A stretch of DNA of 64,000 nt. Source: Photobacterium pectinilyticum. GTDB taxonomy: Bacteria > Pseudomonadota > Gammaproteobacteria > Enterobacterales > Vibrionaceae. The DNA is taken from positions 21,229 through 85,228 of the forward strand of contig NZ_JANEYT010000019.1 of assembly GCF_024357955.1 (NCBI RefSeq). The letters run 5' to 3'. Made by a program: the position numbers and the translations under genes. Below the pieces are notes generated by a model, which was given only the letters and a program-made list of their open reading frames with translations, searched no databases and was not told the DNA's origin. This document shows positions 18,928-31,507 of the stretch, in pieces (within the stretch, counting starts at the first letter, position 1; the number at the start of each line of letters is the position of its first letter).

Positions 18928-19659
18928 TTACTCACCAAAGTACTTGTTGAAGATTTCATCGTACTGGCCATTGTTCTTCACGGTTTTCAGTGCCGTGTTC
19001 AGTTTGTCCAGCAGTTCTTGGTTGTCTTTATTGATGGCAATACCAAAACCGTTACCGAAGTATTTAGCGCTGGTTACTTGATCACCTACATAAACAAGGC
19101 TGTCGTTCTTCTTGAACCATTCAGCCACTACGGCGGTATCACCAAATACAGAGTCGATACGACCATTTTGCATATCGATAAATGCATCCTGGTAGCTTCC
19201 ATATGGAACGGCGGTGACACCGTCAAGTTGTTCGGTTAAGTAGCTTTGGTGGGTTGAACCATTTTGTACACCGACACGTTTGCCGTTTAGTGCAGCTTGA
19301 TCTGCAACCTTGCCGTCTAGGGCAACAAAAGCGGCTGAGTTGTCGTAGTAAGCGTTAGTGAAGTTCACTACTTGCTGGCGCTGTTCAGTAATATCAATAC
19401 CTGAGATGGCTGCATCATAACGACGGAATTTTAGAGCTGGGATCAGGCTATCAAAAGGTTGGTTGTGGAAAGTACATTTTGCCTCAATGACATCACACAG
19501 TGCATTGGCCAGATCAACATCAAAGCCTTGAATCTCATTATTCTCGTCAACGTATTCAAATGGGGCATAAGTTGCTTCCATCGCAAACTTAATTTCTTCC
19601 TGAGCGGCAGCGTTAGCTGAAACCAAACCAATCAATGTAGCCAATACAATCTTTTTCAT
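18928..19659 (-). CDS. artI: Periplasmic arginine-binding protein ArtI/ArtJ type
   Basis: 243 residues from ATG 19659. The open frame reaches 19731 but the signal peptide MKKIVLATLIGLVSANAAA defines the start. The mature part has the family 3 solute-binding pattern KFAMEATYAPFEYVDENNEI, GFDVDLANALC and AAISGIDITEQRQQ, as in ArtI/ArtJ. It captures arginine in the periplasm for ArtQMP. Two cysteines (ALCDVIEAKC) probably form a disulfide, as in the family. The gene lies 95 bp after artP. Confidence 0.9.
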   Translation of the reverse strand: MKKIVLATLIGLVSANAAAQEEIKFAMEATYAPFEYVDENNEIQGFDVDLANALCDVIEAKCTFHNQPFDSLIPALKFRRYDAAISGIDITEQRQQVVNFTNAYYDNSAAFVALDGKVADQAALNGKRVGVQNGSTHQSYLTEQLDGVTAVPYGSYQDAFIDMQNGRIDSVFGDTAVVAEWFKKNDSLVYVGDQVTSAKYFGNGFGIAINKDNQELLDKLNTALKTVKNNGQYDEIFNKYFGE

Positions 19660-19754
19660 CGCGATACTCCGTGCGTCGTTAGGTGCAGCATCAAGTGGGT
19701 AGGTGATGCTGAAAATAGGGTATGTTCCCAATGTCTTTGGGTATATAAATCAAT

Positions 19755-20483
19755 TTAGTGGGTGAGGTATTCCGCAAATTCCGGTGTGGCCGGATGGGTA
19801 AATGCCTCTTTGGTGCCGTGTTCCACCATGCGGCCTTTTTCAAGGTACAGCACGTGGCTGGCGATTTTCTTGGCGAATTCTACTTCATGGGTTACCACCA
19901 CTTGGGTGATACCTGTTTCACCAAGATCATTGATGATTTTGACAACCTGATTGGTAATTTCAGGATCGAGTGCGGCAGTTGGCTCATCAAATAACAGCAC
20001 TTCTGGCTTCATCATCAGGGCGCGGGCAATAGCAACTCGCTGTTGTTGCCCACCCGATAATTGCAAGGGCCAAGCTTCCGCTTTATCTGCCAGCTGTAAT
20101 TTTGTCAGCAATGTCAGGGCTTCGTCGGTTGCCTGAGTCTTAGAAATCCCTGCAACTTTCATCGGCGCTTCTATCAAGTTTTCCATCACAGTAAGGTGAG
20201 GCCATAGGTTGTACTGCTGGAACACCATACCGACTTTACGTCTTAATTTTAGTGCCTGCTTTTCACATATTGACTGGGCAAAATCATAGGCTTCGTTGGC
20301 GACCTGTAGCTGACCACTGCTAGCGTTTTCCAGTAAGTTCAGCACTCTTAGTAAAGAGCTTTTGCCTGCGCCACTTGGGCCAAGCAATACCAAGGTTTCC
20401 CCTTTGCCACAGGTGAACTCAACATCATGAAGAACCTGGGTATTACCATAGAATTTATTAACACTCTTTACTTGAATACTCAT
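19755..20483 (-). CDS. artP: Arginine ABC transporter ATP-binding protein ArtP
   Basis: 242 residues, the family's usual length. Walker [10 protein letters not shown] near residue 34, signature [15 protein letters not shown], Walker [14 protein letters not shown] and the switch histidine in VVTHEVEFA. It energises arginine uptake with ArtQM. First gene of the leftward artP-artI-artQ-artM operon. Confidence 0.93.
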   Translation of the reverse strand: MSIQVKSVNKFYGNTQVLHDVEFTCGKGETLVLLGPSGAGKSSLLRVLNLLENASSGQLQVANEAYDFAQSICEKQALKLRRKVGMVFQQYNLWPHLTVMENLIEAPMKVAGISKTQATDEALTLLTKLQLADKAEAWPLQLSGGQQQRVAIARALMMKPEVLLFDEPTAALDPEITNQVVKIINDLGETGITQVVVTHEVEFAKKIASHVLYLEKGRMVEHGTKEAFTHPATPEFAEYLTH

Positions 20484-20761
20484 GCTGACTTACTGCATTA
20501 AACGTCATTTGATGGTTATATTACCCAGAGTGAGATCTTATGCAAGAAAAATGTATAAAATATTCCGTAGGTTGCATTTTTGTTTGATTTTTGTTCTGTG
20601 GTTTGGGTTTTTTGCCATTTAAACCACTGTAAATACACAAATGGTGCGGCAGATGTGAAAGGGACAAGAAAGTGAACAAGAGAGAGGGGAATAATTACGC
20701 ATTTGTTTGGCGAAAAGAAAAGCGAGAATGTTGATACCCTGCATAAAGCAGCAGATGTAAA
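20484..20761. other. artP upstream region
   Basis: No gene. It should hold the artP promoter. TGTATAAAATATTC (20552-20565) resembles half of an ArgR box (TGAAT-N4-ATTCA), a weak but fitting match for an arginine importer. Confidence 0.35.
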
Positions 20762-20786
20762 AAAGGCCACTTAGAAAGCGGCCTTT
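20762..20786 (-). terminator. Terminator of punC
   Basis: AAAGGCC (20762-20768) and GGCCTTT (20780-20786) pair, extended by CTT/AAG inside. On the minus strand a run of T follows, just past the punC stop. Confidence 0.85.
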
Positions 20787-20815
20787 GACTGTCTGGGGTT
20801 TACCGTGTGATGAAA

Positions 20816-22024
20816 TTATACCGTTTGGGCAATTTCGGCTGTTTCGCGGCGGGCTTTAACGACAAACGTATAACCAATAAGTGCTACAAAACCGGTGATA
20901 AACATCGCAATGGTTACCGTTATCAAGCCGTGCATTGCGAATGCTGATACTAAGCCACTTGCTGCGAAACAGACCATTGTTTGCAGGAAGTTAAGTAAGC
21001 CTGCTGCTGTCGCACTACAGTTTTTGAAATCTTCCAATGCTTTGCTGATGATAAGCGGGTAAATTGCACCGTTAGCCACCGCTAGGAAACAGAATGGTAC
21101 AAGGATAGGCCAAATTGTGGTCGGCTCTGTCTGAATCGAGATCATGAACATAATCGTTACGCTGGCAAAGAATAGCTTCAGGATCCACGGAAGCAATTGC
21201 TGGCTATCGTATTTGTTCAGTAGGGTACGGCAACCGTAACCACCGATGATGAACGCAACAGTTTGTGGCGCGTAGCTCAGGCCGATATCTGCACCCGAGT
21301 AACCCATAGCGGCCATGACAAATGGTGAGCCTGTTAGGTAAGCAAAGAAAGCAGCAGAACACGCAGCAAAAATGATCATGTTACCAATGAATTTTTTTGA
21401 ACTCAGGATTTGAGCATAGTCACGGCGTAGCTGTACCATTATTTTTTCTTGTTTTTTGTCCAAATTCGCACTTTCAGTTTCCTTAAGCGTCATAATGGAC
21501 AAAACAGCACCAAAGCCAACCAGAGCAACAAAGATGCTACGCCAGCCAAACTGGTGCTCAAGCATCGCGCCTGCAAGGGGAGCAAGTGCTGGTGATAGGG
21601 CAACTAATGGCATGATGGTCGCAAATACACGCTCAGAGACTTTGCCTTCGTAGCGGTCGATAACGACAGCTTGCCAGATCACGGTAGCGCTACATGCGCC
21701 TAGTGCCTGTGCAAAGCGAGCTGCCAACATAAGCTCAACATTCGGAGCAAAGGCACAGAATACAGAAGCGATACTGAAGAGCGTCATACCGCCTATTAGC
21801 ACTTTGATACGACCAATACGATCAGACAGTGGGCCGTAAATAAGCTGGCCGATTGCCATACCTAACAAGAAAATACTGAGTGTTAGGCCAATAAGTGATT
21901 GTGATGTATCAAAATCCTCTCGAATTACTTCGAAAGCAGGAAGGTACATGTCAGTTGCTAGGAAGCCCAGCATACTTAAACACGCAAACCACATAGTGGT
22001 CATTTTTGAAGGTTGATTTGTCAT
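20816..22024 (-). CDS. punC: Bcr/CflA-family MFS exporter, PunC (YdhC) type
   Basis: 402 residues, twelve helices, Bcr/CflA drug-resistance subfamily of MFS (DMYLPAF near residue 26 in helix 1, GPLSDRIGRIKVLIGG loop motif, RFAQALGACSATVIWQAVV in helix 4). Its divergent partner is an evident PunR/YdhB orthologue, the same arrangement as E. coli punC-punR. PunC exports purine nucleosides such as adenosine when PunR activates it. The name relies mainly on this context. Confidence 0.82.
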   Translation of the reverse strand: MTNQPSKMTTMWFACLSMLGFLATDMYLPAFEVIREDFDTSQSLIGLTLSIFLLGMAIGQLIYGPLSDRIGRIKVLIGGMTLFSIASVFCAFAPNVELMLAARFAQALGACSATVIWQAVVIDRYEGKVSERVFATIMPLVALSPALAPLAGAMLEHQFGWRSIFVALVGFGAVLSIMTLKETESANLDKKQEKIMVQLRRDYAQILSSKKFIGNMIIFAACSAAFFAYLTGSPFVMAAMGYSGADIGLSYAPQTVAFIIGGYGCRTLLNKYDSQQLLPWILKLFFASVTIMFMISIQTEPTTIWPILVPFCFLAVANGAIYPLIISKALEDFKNCSATAAGLLNFLQTMVCFAASGLVSAFAMHGLITVTIAMFITGFVALIGYTFVVKARRETAEIAQTV

Positions 22025-22293
22025 AGTTTTATTTCATTAGCTGTTTTGTACTTTGCGGCAAGTCTATACATGGTTTTTTATGGTGTGAAACGGTAAAATT
22101 TCAACGTTGCTTTCAATAAATTTGATTTGATTGTTTTTGCATCAATGTAGCGTGCTTTACCTTGCGCACAGAGTAAGGTTGAATATTGCACAATTTGTGT
22201 TAATTGGGTGCTACTTGTTGTGTTATTGCTGTGAAAATCAGCAACTCTGGCTGCGGTTTTAACGAGCTAGGCACGAACTAAAGGAAGATCCTG

Positions 22294-23196
22294 ATGTTTT
22301 CATATAACGACTTACAAGTGATTGATGTGGTTGCTCGGCGCGGAAGTTTTTCGGCTGCTGCTGAAGAATTACACAAAGTGCCCAGTGCAATTAGCTATAC
22401 CGTCAGGGTGATTGAGGAGCGGTTAGCCGTCGACTTGTTTGTTCGGCTTCACCGGCAAGTGCAGTTAACCCCAGCTGGGGAGTTTTTTGTTGAGGAAGCC
22501 AGAGGGCTACTCAAGCAGATGGAGATGCTGAAACTGCAAACCCAGCGTGTTGCCAATGGCTGGTCACAAAGTGTGTCGGTGGCGCTTGATACGGTGGTTC
22601 GTGAGAGCCGGGTAAATACACTGGTACGAGATTTCTATCGGCAATTCCCTGATATGGAGTTACATCTGACGATGGAGGTGTTCAACGGCGTATGGGATGC
22701 GTTGTCGGATGGCCGGGCAGATATTGCTATCGGCGCAACGGCAGCGGTGCCAGTTAGCGGATATTTTGATTATCGCGACATGGGAGTTTTGGAGTGGCGG
22801 TTTGTCGTTAGCCCTGATCATCCTTTGGCTGATATAGACTATCCACTGGAAGCTAAAGAGTTGGTAGAGTATCCGGCTATCTGCCTTGAAGATACGTCAC
22901 GGGTATTGCCTAAGCGAGTGACGTGGTTGATGGATAACCAGCGTCGGATCATGGTACCGAACTGGCACAGTGCGATGTCATGTTTGAAATCAGGACTTGG
23001 GATTTGTGTGGTGCCAGAGCACAAGGCCTTGCCACTTATCGAAAGCGGTGAGTTGGTGGAAAAACAACTCGCAGTAAAGCCACCAGTCAGCCCTTGTTGT
23101 TTGGCTTGGAACAAAGAAAGTCAAAACCCAGCGATTGATTGGCTGCTCGATTACCTGGGTGACAGCGAGCAGCTCCATCGCGAATGGATGCGGTAA
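22294..23196 (+). CDS. punR: LysR-type activator PunR (YdhB)
   Basis: 300 residues. N-terminal LysR helix-turn-helix (RRGSFSAAAEELHKVPSAISYTVR) and a substrate-binding-like effector domain. Stretches such as VFNGVWDALSDGRADIAIGAT, DTSRVLPKRVTWLMDNQRRI and WLLDYLGDSE are those I recall from E. coli YdhB/PunR. It senses adenine nucleosides and activates punC. Start supported by AGGA in AAAGGAAGATCCTG. The 269-bp spacer to punC should carry the shared regulatory sites. Confidence 0.9.
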   Translation: MFSYNDLQVIDVVARRGSFSAAAEELHKVPSAISYTVRVIEERLAVDLFVRLHRQVQLTPAGEFFVEEARGLLKQMEMLKLQTQRVANGWSQSVSVALDTVVRESRVNTLVRDFYRQFPDMELHLTMEVFNGVWDALSDGRADIAIGATAAVPVSGYFDYRDMGVLEWRFVVSPDHPLADIDYPLEAKELVEYPAICLEDTSRVLPKRVTWLMDNQRRIMVPNWHSAMSCLKSGLGICVVPEHKALPLIESGELVEKQLAVKPPVSPCCLAWNKESQNPAIDWLLDYLGDSEQLHREWMR

Positions 23197-23218
23197 GCCC
23201 ATTCTTTGCTGCTGATGA

Positions 23219-23416
23219 TTATTCCGCTGGTTGCTCGCCTTCAGCACTTTCAGTTGGATTCACACCTTGTGCTTGTTCAGCTTGTTGGGCTTCCGCTTCC
23301 ATCTTGGCGCGTTCGGCCTTGGAGATGTAGCGTGGTTTGTTGCTGCGGTGCAGCTTGGCGTTTGTTTTCTTCTGCCTTTTCTTCAGCGCTTCGTTAATTT
23401 TCTTCTTGCGGTTCAT
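23219..23416 (-). CDS. DUF2986 protein
   Basis: 65 residues, highly basic at the start (MNRKKKINEALKKRQKKTNA), then KPRYISKAERAKMEAEAQQ and an acidic, E/Q-rich tail. This is the pattern of the DUF2986 family, found mainly in Vibrionaceae and relatives. Function unknown; the charge layout suggests nucleic-acid or ribosome contact (inference). Convergent with punR, 22 bp apart. Confidence 0.8.
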   Translation of the reverse strand: MNRKKKINEALKKRQKKTNAKLHRSNKPRYISKAERAKMEAEAQQAEQAQGVNPTESAEGEQPAE

Positions 23417-23508
23417 GGTTACATACCAAATCGAAATTGGCTGGCAATTCTAGGGGGAATTGCGAAAGAAGTGAAGAAGGGATTACGTTTATGCTGTCGA
23501 GAGAGGTG

Positions 23509-23532
23509 AAACGCCGGACTTTGCCGGCGTTT
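23509..23532 (-). terminator. Terminator behind the 210-residue secreted protein gene
   Basis: AAACGCCGG (23509-23517) and CCGGCGTTT (23524-23532) form a perfect 9-bp stem with a 6-nt loop. Confidence 0.75.
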
Positions 23533-23551
23533 GTGTAGTTTTCGAGAGCTG

Positions 23552-24184
23552 CTATTCCTCTTCTTCTAGCTCAATCGGTTCTATAGGGCATCCATCTGGA
23601 GCTGTTCCGGTTGGTACAGGTTCCTCTTCAGAGAAAAATCCAACGCCAACTTTTGCCGTTTTTGCTTTTTTCAAGCTTATTACAACTTTATCGCCAGGCT
23701 GTACATCGGGGACTGAATCACCCTTATCTGTTCGAAGGACAATACCAGCCCCACCGCATCGATTGGCGTCAGTGTCTTCGCTTGTCTCTTCCCAAGCGGC
23801 CTCTTCAGCGAGATATTTAAACATGCTTCCTTCGGCGAAAACTTTAATTACAAAGGGGGTATTGAGATCACAAAAGGTTACGTTTACGCCTTCATCGTCA
23901 ATCGTTTCACAGGATGCTTGATCAACAAGGTCAACGAGTGCGCCGTTGGACTTTTGATTGTATTGATCGTTTACATTGAGACCACCAATTTCAATGATTA
24001 GACGTTTTTCACCATCATCCTCATGTCGAATGAGAGCTTCGAAATCCCATTCAAGGTTAGTTTCAGTTGCATAGTTTTTAGGTGTGACATCTGCAAAGTA
24101 TCTAGTGCTACCAGCCGTTGCTGTGAATGAGAGTGTTGTTAGTAATACCGCAGTTGTTGCTGCCAACTTGAAGTTAGAAGACAT
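23552..24184 (-). CDS. Secreted hypothetical protein with acidic tail
   Basis: 210 residues. A signal peptide is evident (SSNFKLAATTAVLLTTLSFTATA, cleavage near residue 24). The mature part is acidic, probably beta-rich, with four cysteines (DQASCETIDD, NVTFCDLNT, ANRCGGAG, DGCPIEP) that could form two disulfides, and ends in a run of glutamates (IELEEEE). I do not recognise the family. It is monocistronic with its own terminator. Confidence 0.65.
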   Translation of the reverse strand: MSSNFKLAATTAVLLTTLSFTATAGSTRYFADVTPKNYATETNLEWDFEALIRHEDDGEKRLIIEIGGLNVNDQYNQKSNGALVDLVDQASCETIDDEGVNVTFCDLNTPFVIKVFAEGSMFKYLAEEAAWEETSEDTDANRCGGAGIVLRTDKGDSVPDVQPGDKVVISLKKAKTAKVGVGFFSEEEPVPTGTAPDGCPIEPIELEEEE

Positions 24185-24546
24185 AGTTTTCTCCGTGAAA
24201 TGAAGTTTCTTTATTGATTGGCAACTAAAGAATAAATTGATGTTAGCTTTTGTATTTCTATTTATTGAGAAATTATGTAGCGATCAAATGGGTATATTAA
24301 AATATAAATTATTTTGTGATTTTTTATTGCTAAATACAAATTGAGATTGTCTCAAGATACCGTTGTGGAATTAAGCAAAGTTGTGATAGAGGTAATAAAT
24401 AAATGACAACAAAAAGGTGAATTCACATTGGTTGCGGAAAATTACCTTTGCTTGGGTGGCCAGCTTTCTTAGACAATGGGCATCATAAGGATGGTTGGCT
24501 TTACCATATGTATATGTTTGCTAAATAAGGCATGGAAGAGCAATAA
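24185..24546. other. AT-rich gap upstream of the secreted protein gene
   Basis: No supported gene. It presumably contains the leftward promoter for the gene ending at 23552. No strong repeat or operator was found. Confidence 0.4.
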
Positions 24547-24573
24547 AAAAGCCAAACTTTTTTGTCTGGCTCT
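24547..24573 (-). terminator. Terminator of GalR-like copy 2
   Basis: On the minus strand AGCCAGAC pairs with GTTTGGCT (one G-U pair) around AAAAAA, followed by TTTTTT, 20 bp after the repressor stop. Confidence 0.85.
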
Positions 24574-24592
24574 TATTGTTTAGAACTGTGTT

Positions 24593-25615
24593 TCACTCAT
24601 AAGATATGAATTGCAGTGGTGCGACACCGACTGATAAACGACGCACTAATGTCGGGTTATACAATCTTGCTTGAGTCGCATTTTTATTTTCACTCGCTAG
24701 TTGTAAAGACAGTTTTGCTGCTTGTTCAGCCATAACTTGGATAGGGTAGCGTATCGTTGTCAGCTTCGGATGGACGTATCGAGCAATATCACCATCATCA
24801 AAGCCAATAACCGAAATATCTTCTGGAATGCGCAAGTTATTTTCGTGTAGAACGGATAAACAACCTGCCGCCATGTAGTCGTTATAGGTGGCAACAGCAG
24901 TCACGGGGAGGTTTTTCGACAGCAGGTTGGTCATTGCATATTCACCGCCCAGCTCATCCGGTTCACCGTACTCGATATATTCTTCGTTAGGCTCTAAGCC
25001 ATGATCTTTGAGGGCTTCAAGGTAGCCAGCCTTGCGATCCCTGGCATCTTCTATGTCATGGCTGGAGCACAGGTAACCGATATGCTTGTGACCATGGCGG
25101 ATCAAATATTCAGTGGCGAGATAAGATCCTTTGCGGTTATCGAGTGAAATACAGCGTGAGGCGATCTCTGGGACAATACGGTTGATCACGACCAGTCCCG
25201 GAATTTCTGTGGCTAAGTCTATGAGCTCTTGATCTTCCAATCCTTTACTGTGAATAACTAGTGACTCACAGCGGCTGTTAATGAGAAGGTTTATCGCATT
25301 ACGCTCTTTGACGGGATCGTGATACCCACTTCCAATTAGAAGTTGTTTTGCATGTTGATTGGCAATGGTATCGATGGCTTTCACCATGGTACCGAAGAAG
25401 GGGGCGGAGACATCATTGACGAGCACGCCAATGGTATTGGTTGACTTACTCACGAGTGCTCTGGCATTGGCATTGGGCCTATAGCCAAGTTTTGCCATAG
25501 CGGCTTTCACGGCTTTGATTGCCGTTTCACTGGTGTGTGGTGCGTTGTTGATCACTCGTGAAGTCGTGGCGACGGAAACGCCCGCTTCTTTAGCGACATC
25601 CTTGATGGTAGCCAT
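24593..25615 (-). CDS. GalR-like LacI-family repressor, copy 2
   Basis: 340 residues from ATG 25615, where the LacI DNA-binding domain begins ([20 protein letters not shown]). The frame is open 36 bp further upstream. The hinge YRPNANARALVSKSTNTIGV and the sugar-binding domain closely parallel copy 1 at 16195. It lies downstream of lacZ on the same strand but is separated from it by a terminator, so it is probably transcribed on its own. Likely a galactose-responsive repressor of the lac-lamB, gal and mel promoters (inference). No convincing operator was seen in front of it. Confidence 0.88.
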   Translation of the reverse strand: MATIKDVAKEAGVSVATTSRVINNAPHTSETAIKAVKAAMAKLGYRPNANARALVSKSTNTIGVLVNDVSAPFFGTMVKAIDTIANQHAKQLLIGSGYHDPVKERNAINLLINSRCESLVIHSKGLEDQELIDLATEIPGLVVINRIVPEIASRCISLDNRKGSYLATEYLIRHGHKHIGYLCSSHDIEDARDRKAGYLEALKDHGLEPNEEYIEYGEPDELGGEYAMTNLLSKNLPVTAVATYNDYMAAGCLSVLHENNLRIPEDISVIGFDDGDIARYVHPKLTTIRYPIQVMAEQAAKLSLQLASENKNATQARLYNPTLVRRLSVGVAPLQFISYE

Positions 25616-25799
25616 AGAGCCCTCTCTCTTTACTGCTGGCTCATTAAACAATGGAAAGGGTGATAAAACAAACCCTCGTCAGTGTTTTTTAACTGGCTGA
25701 ATTAATAATTGTAAGTTGAGTCACCCTACTAAATCGAAGTCGTTTAATTTATCAGCAAATCAGAGAGTCAGATTAGACGGTGGGCAGATGAAAAGAAAG

Positions 25800-25833
25800 A
25801 GTGCCGCTCTGAGGGGGAAGTCAGCGCGGCACT
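25800..25833 (-). terminator. Terminator of lamB-malM-lacZ
   Basis: AGTGCCGC (25800-25807) and GCGGCACT (25826-25833) form a perfect 8-bp stem. On the minus strand a T-rich tract (CTTTCTTTTC) follows, 27 bp after lacZ. Confidence 0.8.
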
Positions 25834-25859
25834 GCAGAGCTAAAACCTATGTCTAGATT

Positions 25860-29051
<3,192 letters not shown>

Positions 29052-29073
29052 TTAATTTGGTGTGCTCTATCTG

Positions 29074-29967
29074 TTATTGAGTCAAGGTATCCAACAGGTA
29101 ATCTTTGGCCTGTGAATGTCCTGCTTCTTCAGCAAGGTTTGCCCAATCAACTGCTTGTTTTAGCTTTCCGTCATTCATTGCTTGGTCGATATGCTGTTTA
29201 AAATAGTGCCAGTTCTGAGTGTCAGCGTGACTAGCTTGCAGTTGCACAGAAGAGGCCGGTTGTATGTCCTGTTCAACGTTGGTGACAGACAATGCTGCGG
29301 TTGTTGATGCCTTTTGTGCCGTCAGGTTTGCTAGCATATCGACGACAGGGTTGCCAAAGTGTTCTTGGGTGGTGATTTCAACGATACCAACTGGAGAAAG
29401 TGTTGCGACGAGCGGTAATCGCTTGCTGCCGATGATATGTTGTGATTCAGCAAATTCTTGTTCTGGGTGGATCCGCGTGAGTTGGTTGCCTATTTGGGTG
29501 GGATCATTTTGGACCACCATATAAGCCTGTTGATTCAACTGAGTGCTGAGGATGAACTTTCCTTCAATACGTTCAACACCACTTAAGTCGCTAGTGAAAT
29601 AATGAAAGTCATCGGTGGTGTATTGTTCGACCAAATTCCAGTTCCTGTCATAAATGGCGACAGCTGGTGCGATGACTTCGCTGTCTTTTATCGGGGCTCT
29701 GACAGTGAGTAAGAACGGGGAAGCAACTTGCGACAAGGCATATGCTTGGACCGGAGTCCGAGCTGATGTAAGAGGAAGCGTTTCGCTATTACCATCCAGC
29801 GTGACATATTGCTGACTGTCCAGCGCAAGAGGCTGGATAGCCAGTTCAGCGACAGAATCGCAGCAAACCGATTGGCTAAGATCGGTATTGAGTGCTGTGT
29901 CTGGAATACTGCTGCAAGCGGTTAGGCTCAGGCCAAGCAGAATGGTCGCCAACTGTTTTCTCTTCAT
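29074..29967 (-). CDS. MalM-like outer-membrane-associated lipoprotein
   Basis: 297 residues. Lipoprotein signal peptide MKRKQLATILLGLSLTACSS with the lipobox LTAC. The body resembles the maltose operon periplasmic protein MalM (SPFLLTVRAPI, YDRNWNLVEQY, GIVEITT), and the C terminus has a Sel1/TPR-like helix pair (KQAVDWANLAEEAGHSQAKDYLLDTL). In enterobacteria malM follows lamB. Here it also follows a lamB-like porin but lies before lacZ, so it probably assists galactoside passage across the outer membrane. Molecular function is unknown even for MalM. Confidence 0.8.
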   Translation of the reverse strand: MKRKQLATILLGLSLTACSSIPDTALNTDLSQSVCCDSVAELAIQPLALDSQQYVTLDGNSETLPLTSARTPVQAYALSQVASPFLLTVRAPIKDSEVIAPAVAIYDRNWNLVEQYTTDDFHYFTSDLSGVERIEGKFILSTQLNQQAYMVVQNDPTQIGNQLTRIHPEQEFAESQHIIGSKRLPLVATLSPVGIVEITTQEHFGNPVVDMLANLTAQKASTTAALSVTNVEQDIQPASSVQLQASHADTQNWHYFKQHIDQAMNDGKLKQAVDWANLAEEAGHSQAKDYLLDTLTQ

Positions 29968-30052
29968 TCTTCGTTCCTCTCAGTGCAGGTCAGGCTGACC
30001 TGCACTGTTTTGTCAGATTTCCGTTACCGGACTATTTCCGATACCGAATTCC

Positions 30053-31303
30053 TTACCACCAAGTTTCGACGTTAAAACCAAAGGTTACTTCGTCAACATT
30101 TTGCTTGCCACTCTCACTGCGCATTGCTGCACCGTAGGTCTCGCCACCACGATCCCATTCATCGTTTTTCTCTGAGTAGGTCGCGAAGACGCGGAGAGTA
30201 GGGCGAGCCCAGACCCCTTTTCCAGCTTGGAACATTTGGGCTACAGTGACTTTGAACATGTCATTAGTACCAGCGCCATTTTGTGCTTCAACAGTCTCGT
30301 AACCCACTTCTAGCGCTGTCGCCATGTATTCAGTCCAGCTGTACTGAGGACGAGCGCCGACACTGAACCACTTTTCACCTTCGTTATTGTCTAGGTTTTT
30401 ATCTTGATAGGCGATGGAATACATAACCTGGAAGTCTTCGTTGACGTTCAAGTCACCGTGATTGAATAGACGCCAGCTGTAACCATCGTGAACTTCACCT
30501 GTACTGTATTTGCGGTTAGAGCCTCCCTCTGCACTCATCAAACCACCGGCTAGGGCATCGGTACCATACTGGAAGGCAAGAGTGTTTGAACCGTAATTCC
30601 AAGCTTGGCGATAAAGGGCAGAGAGCATGGCACCAGAGGTTGTGATGTCGGCTTCGTCATGGCTTGAGTTTTGCTCGAAGACATAGTTAAGGCCAAAGGT
30701 CAGGTCAGCTGTATCGCTCAGTGCAATATCGCTGATTCGAGCATCAATATTATGCAGGCTGCGACCATCTTCACCATTGGAATTCGGTGCCATCCATGCA
30801 ATATGACCGTTACCAAAGCCTAGGTCCCAGTCCTCGACACCAATACCGGTACTGGATGTATCCCAATACTTAATATCAATCATGTGCACTTCGTGACGGC
30901 GGTAAAAGCGTTCACCTGCCCATACTTTGGCATTAGGCTGTGAAGCGATTAATCCGTGACCCGCAGACCACATTTGGATGATGCTGACATCACCCCAGCT
31001 TTCACCACTACCAAGATAAAGGGTGGTGTCAAAATAAGCGTCACCGTGTTGCCAGACATCAGCTTTCAGGCCGGCTTCCCACCAATTCAGCTCGTTACCC
31101 AAACGGTAATTACCATAACCTTCACTGGCACGGATCACATCGTTGCGCTCACCTTTGCCATTATTATGATCATCATTGTCTGTGTAGATGTTTCCCCATT
31201 TTGCATAACCAAAGTAAGTGATATTTTCCACTGCGGCTTGGCTGGCTAGTGGGGCAAGTACCAAAGCGATACCGACTGCTTTTGCTAGCATCTTTTGTTT
31301 CAT
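30053..31303 (-). CDS. Maltoporin-family (LamB-like) sugar porin
   Basis: 416 residues with a signal peptide (KAVGIALVLAPLASQAA). Typical LamB segments: an N-terminal FGYAKWGNIYTD strand, WAGERFYRRHEVHMIDIKYWDTSSTGIGVEDWDLG (the conserved RFYRRHDVH-type loop 3 region) and the C-terminal aromatic NVETWW. Forms an 18-stranded trimeric outer-membrane channel. It heads an operon with malM-like and lacZ genes and has two gal-type operators in front, so it probably admits lactose or other galactosides rather than maltodextrins (inference). Confidence 0.92.
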   Translation of the reverse strand: MKQKMLAKAVGIALVLAPLASQAAVENITYFGYAKWGNIYTDNDDHNNGKGERNDVIRASEGYGNYRLGNELNWWEAGLKADVWQHGDAYFDTTLYLGSGESWGDVSIIQMWSAGHGLIASQPNAKVWAGERFYRRHEVHMIDIKYWDTSSTGIGVEDWDLGFGNGHIAWMAPNSNGEDGRSLHNIDARISDIALSDTADLTFGLNYVFEQNSSHDEADITTSGAMLSALYRQAWNYGSNTLAFQYGTDALAGGLMSAEGGSNRKYSTGEVHDGYSWRLFNHGDLNVNEDFQVMYSIAYQDKNLDNNEGEKWFSVGARPQYSWTEYMATALEVGYETVEAQNGAGTNDMFKVTVAQMFQAGKGVWARPTLRVFATYSEKNDEWDRGGETYGAAMRSESGKQNVDEVTFGFNVETWW

Positions 31304-31368
31304 GAAACGTCTCCATATTATGTTTTTTTATTTATGGGTCCTAACTCGAGGCTGATCCTAACATTGCT

Positions 31369-31384
31369 CTGGAAACGTTTACAG
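31369..31384. promoter_or_regulatory. lamB proximal GalR-type operator
   Basis: CTGGAAACGTTTACAG, a 16-bp near-palindrome matching the galE operator core. It lies 66 bp before lamB. With TAAAAT at 31403-31398 (minus) as the -10 box, its centre falls near +15, a place where repressor would block early transcription. Confidence 0.78.
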
Positions 31385-31432
31385 TGAGGTTTGGCTGATT
31401 TTATCAAACAAAGGCAAAACATTTGATGAAAC

Positions 31433-31448
31433 TGTAATTTAGGTCACA
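31433..31448 (-). promoter_or_regulatory. CRP-like site of the lamB-malM-lacZ promoter
   Basis: On the minus strand TGTGA-CCTAAA-TTACA matches nine of ten fixed bases of the CRP consensus. It sits between the two operators and upstream of the candidate -10 box. Confidence 0.65.
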
Positions 31449-31507
31449 TAAACGCCGTCTTTTGGCTGCTTTTGAGGGTTTTTTATACGGGTGATGATGT
31501 TCGCTGT

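Noticed and set aside
30053..31303. Calling the porin a plain maltoporin of a mal operon
   Set aside because: No malT box-like sequence or mal genes apart from the malM-like gene; operators and neighbours are of the galactose type. The family is LamB but the substrate is left open.
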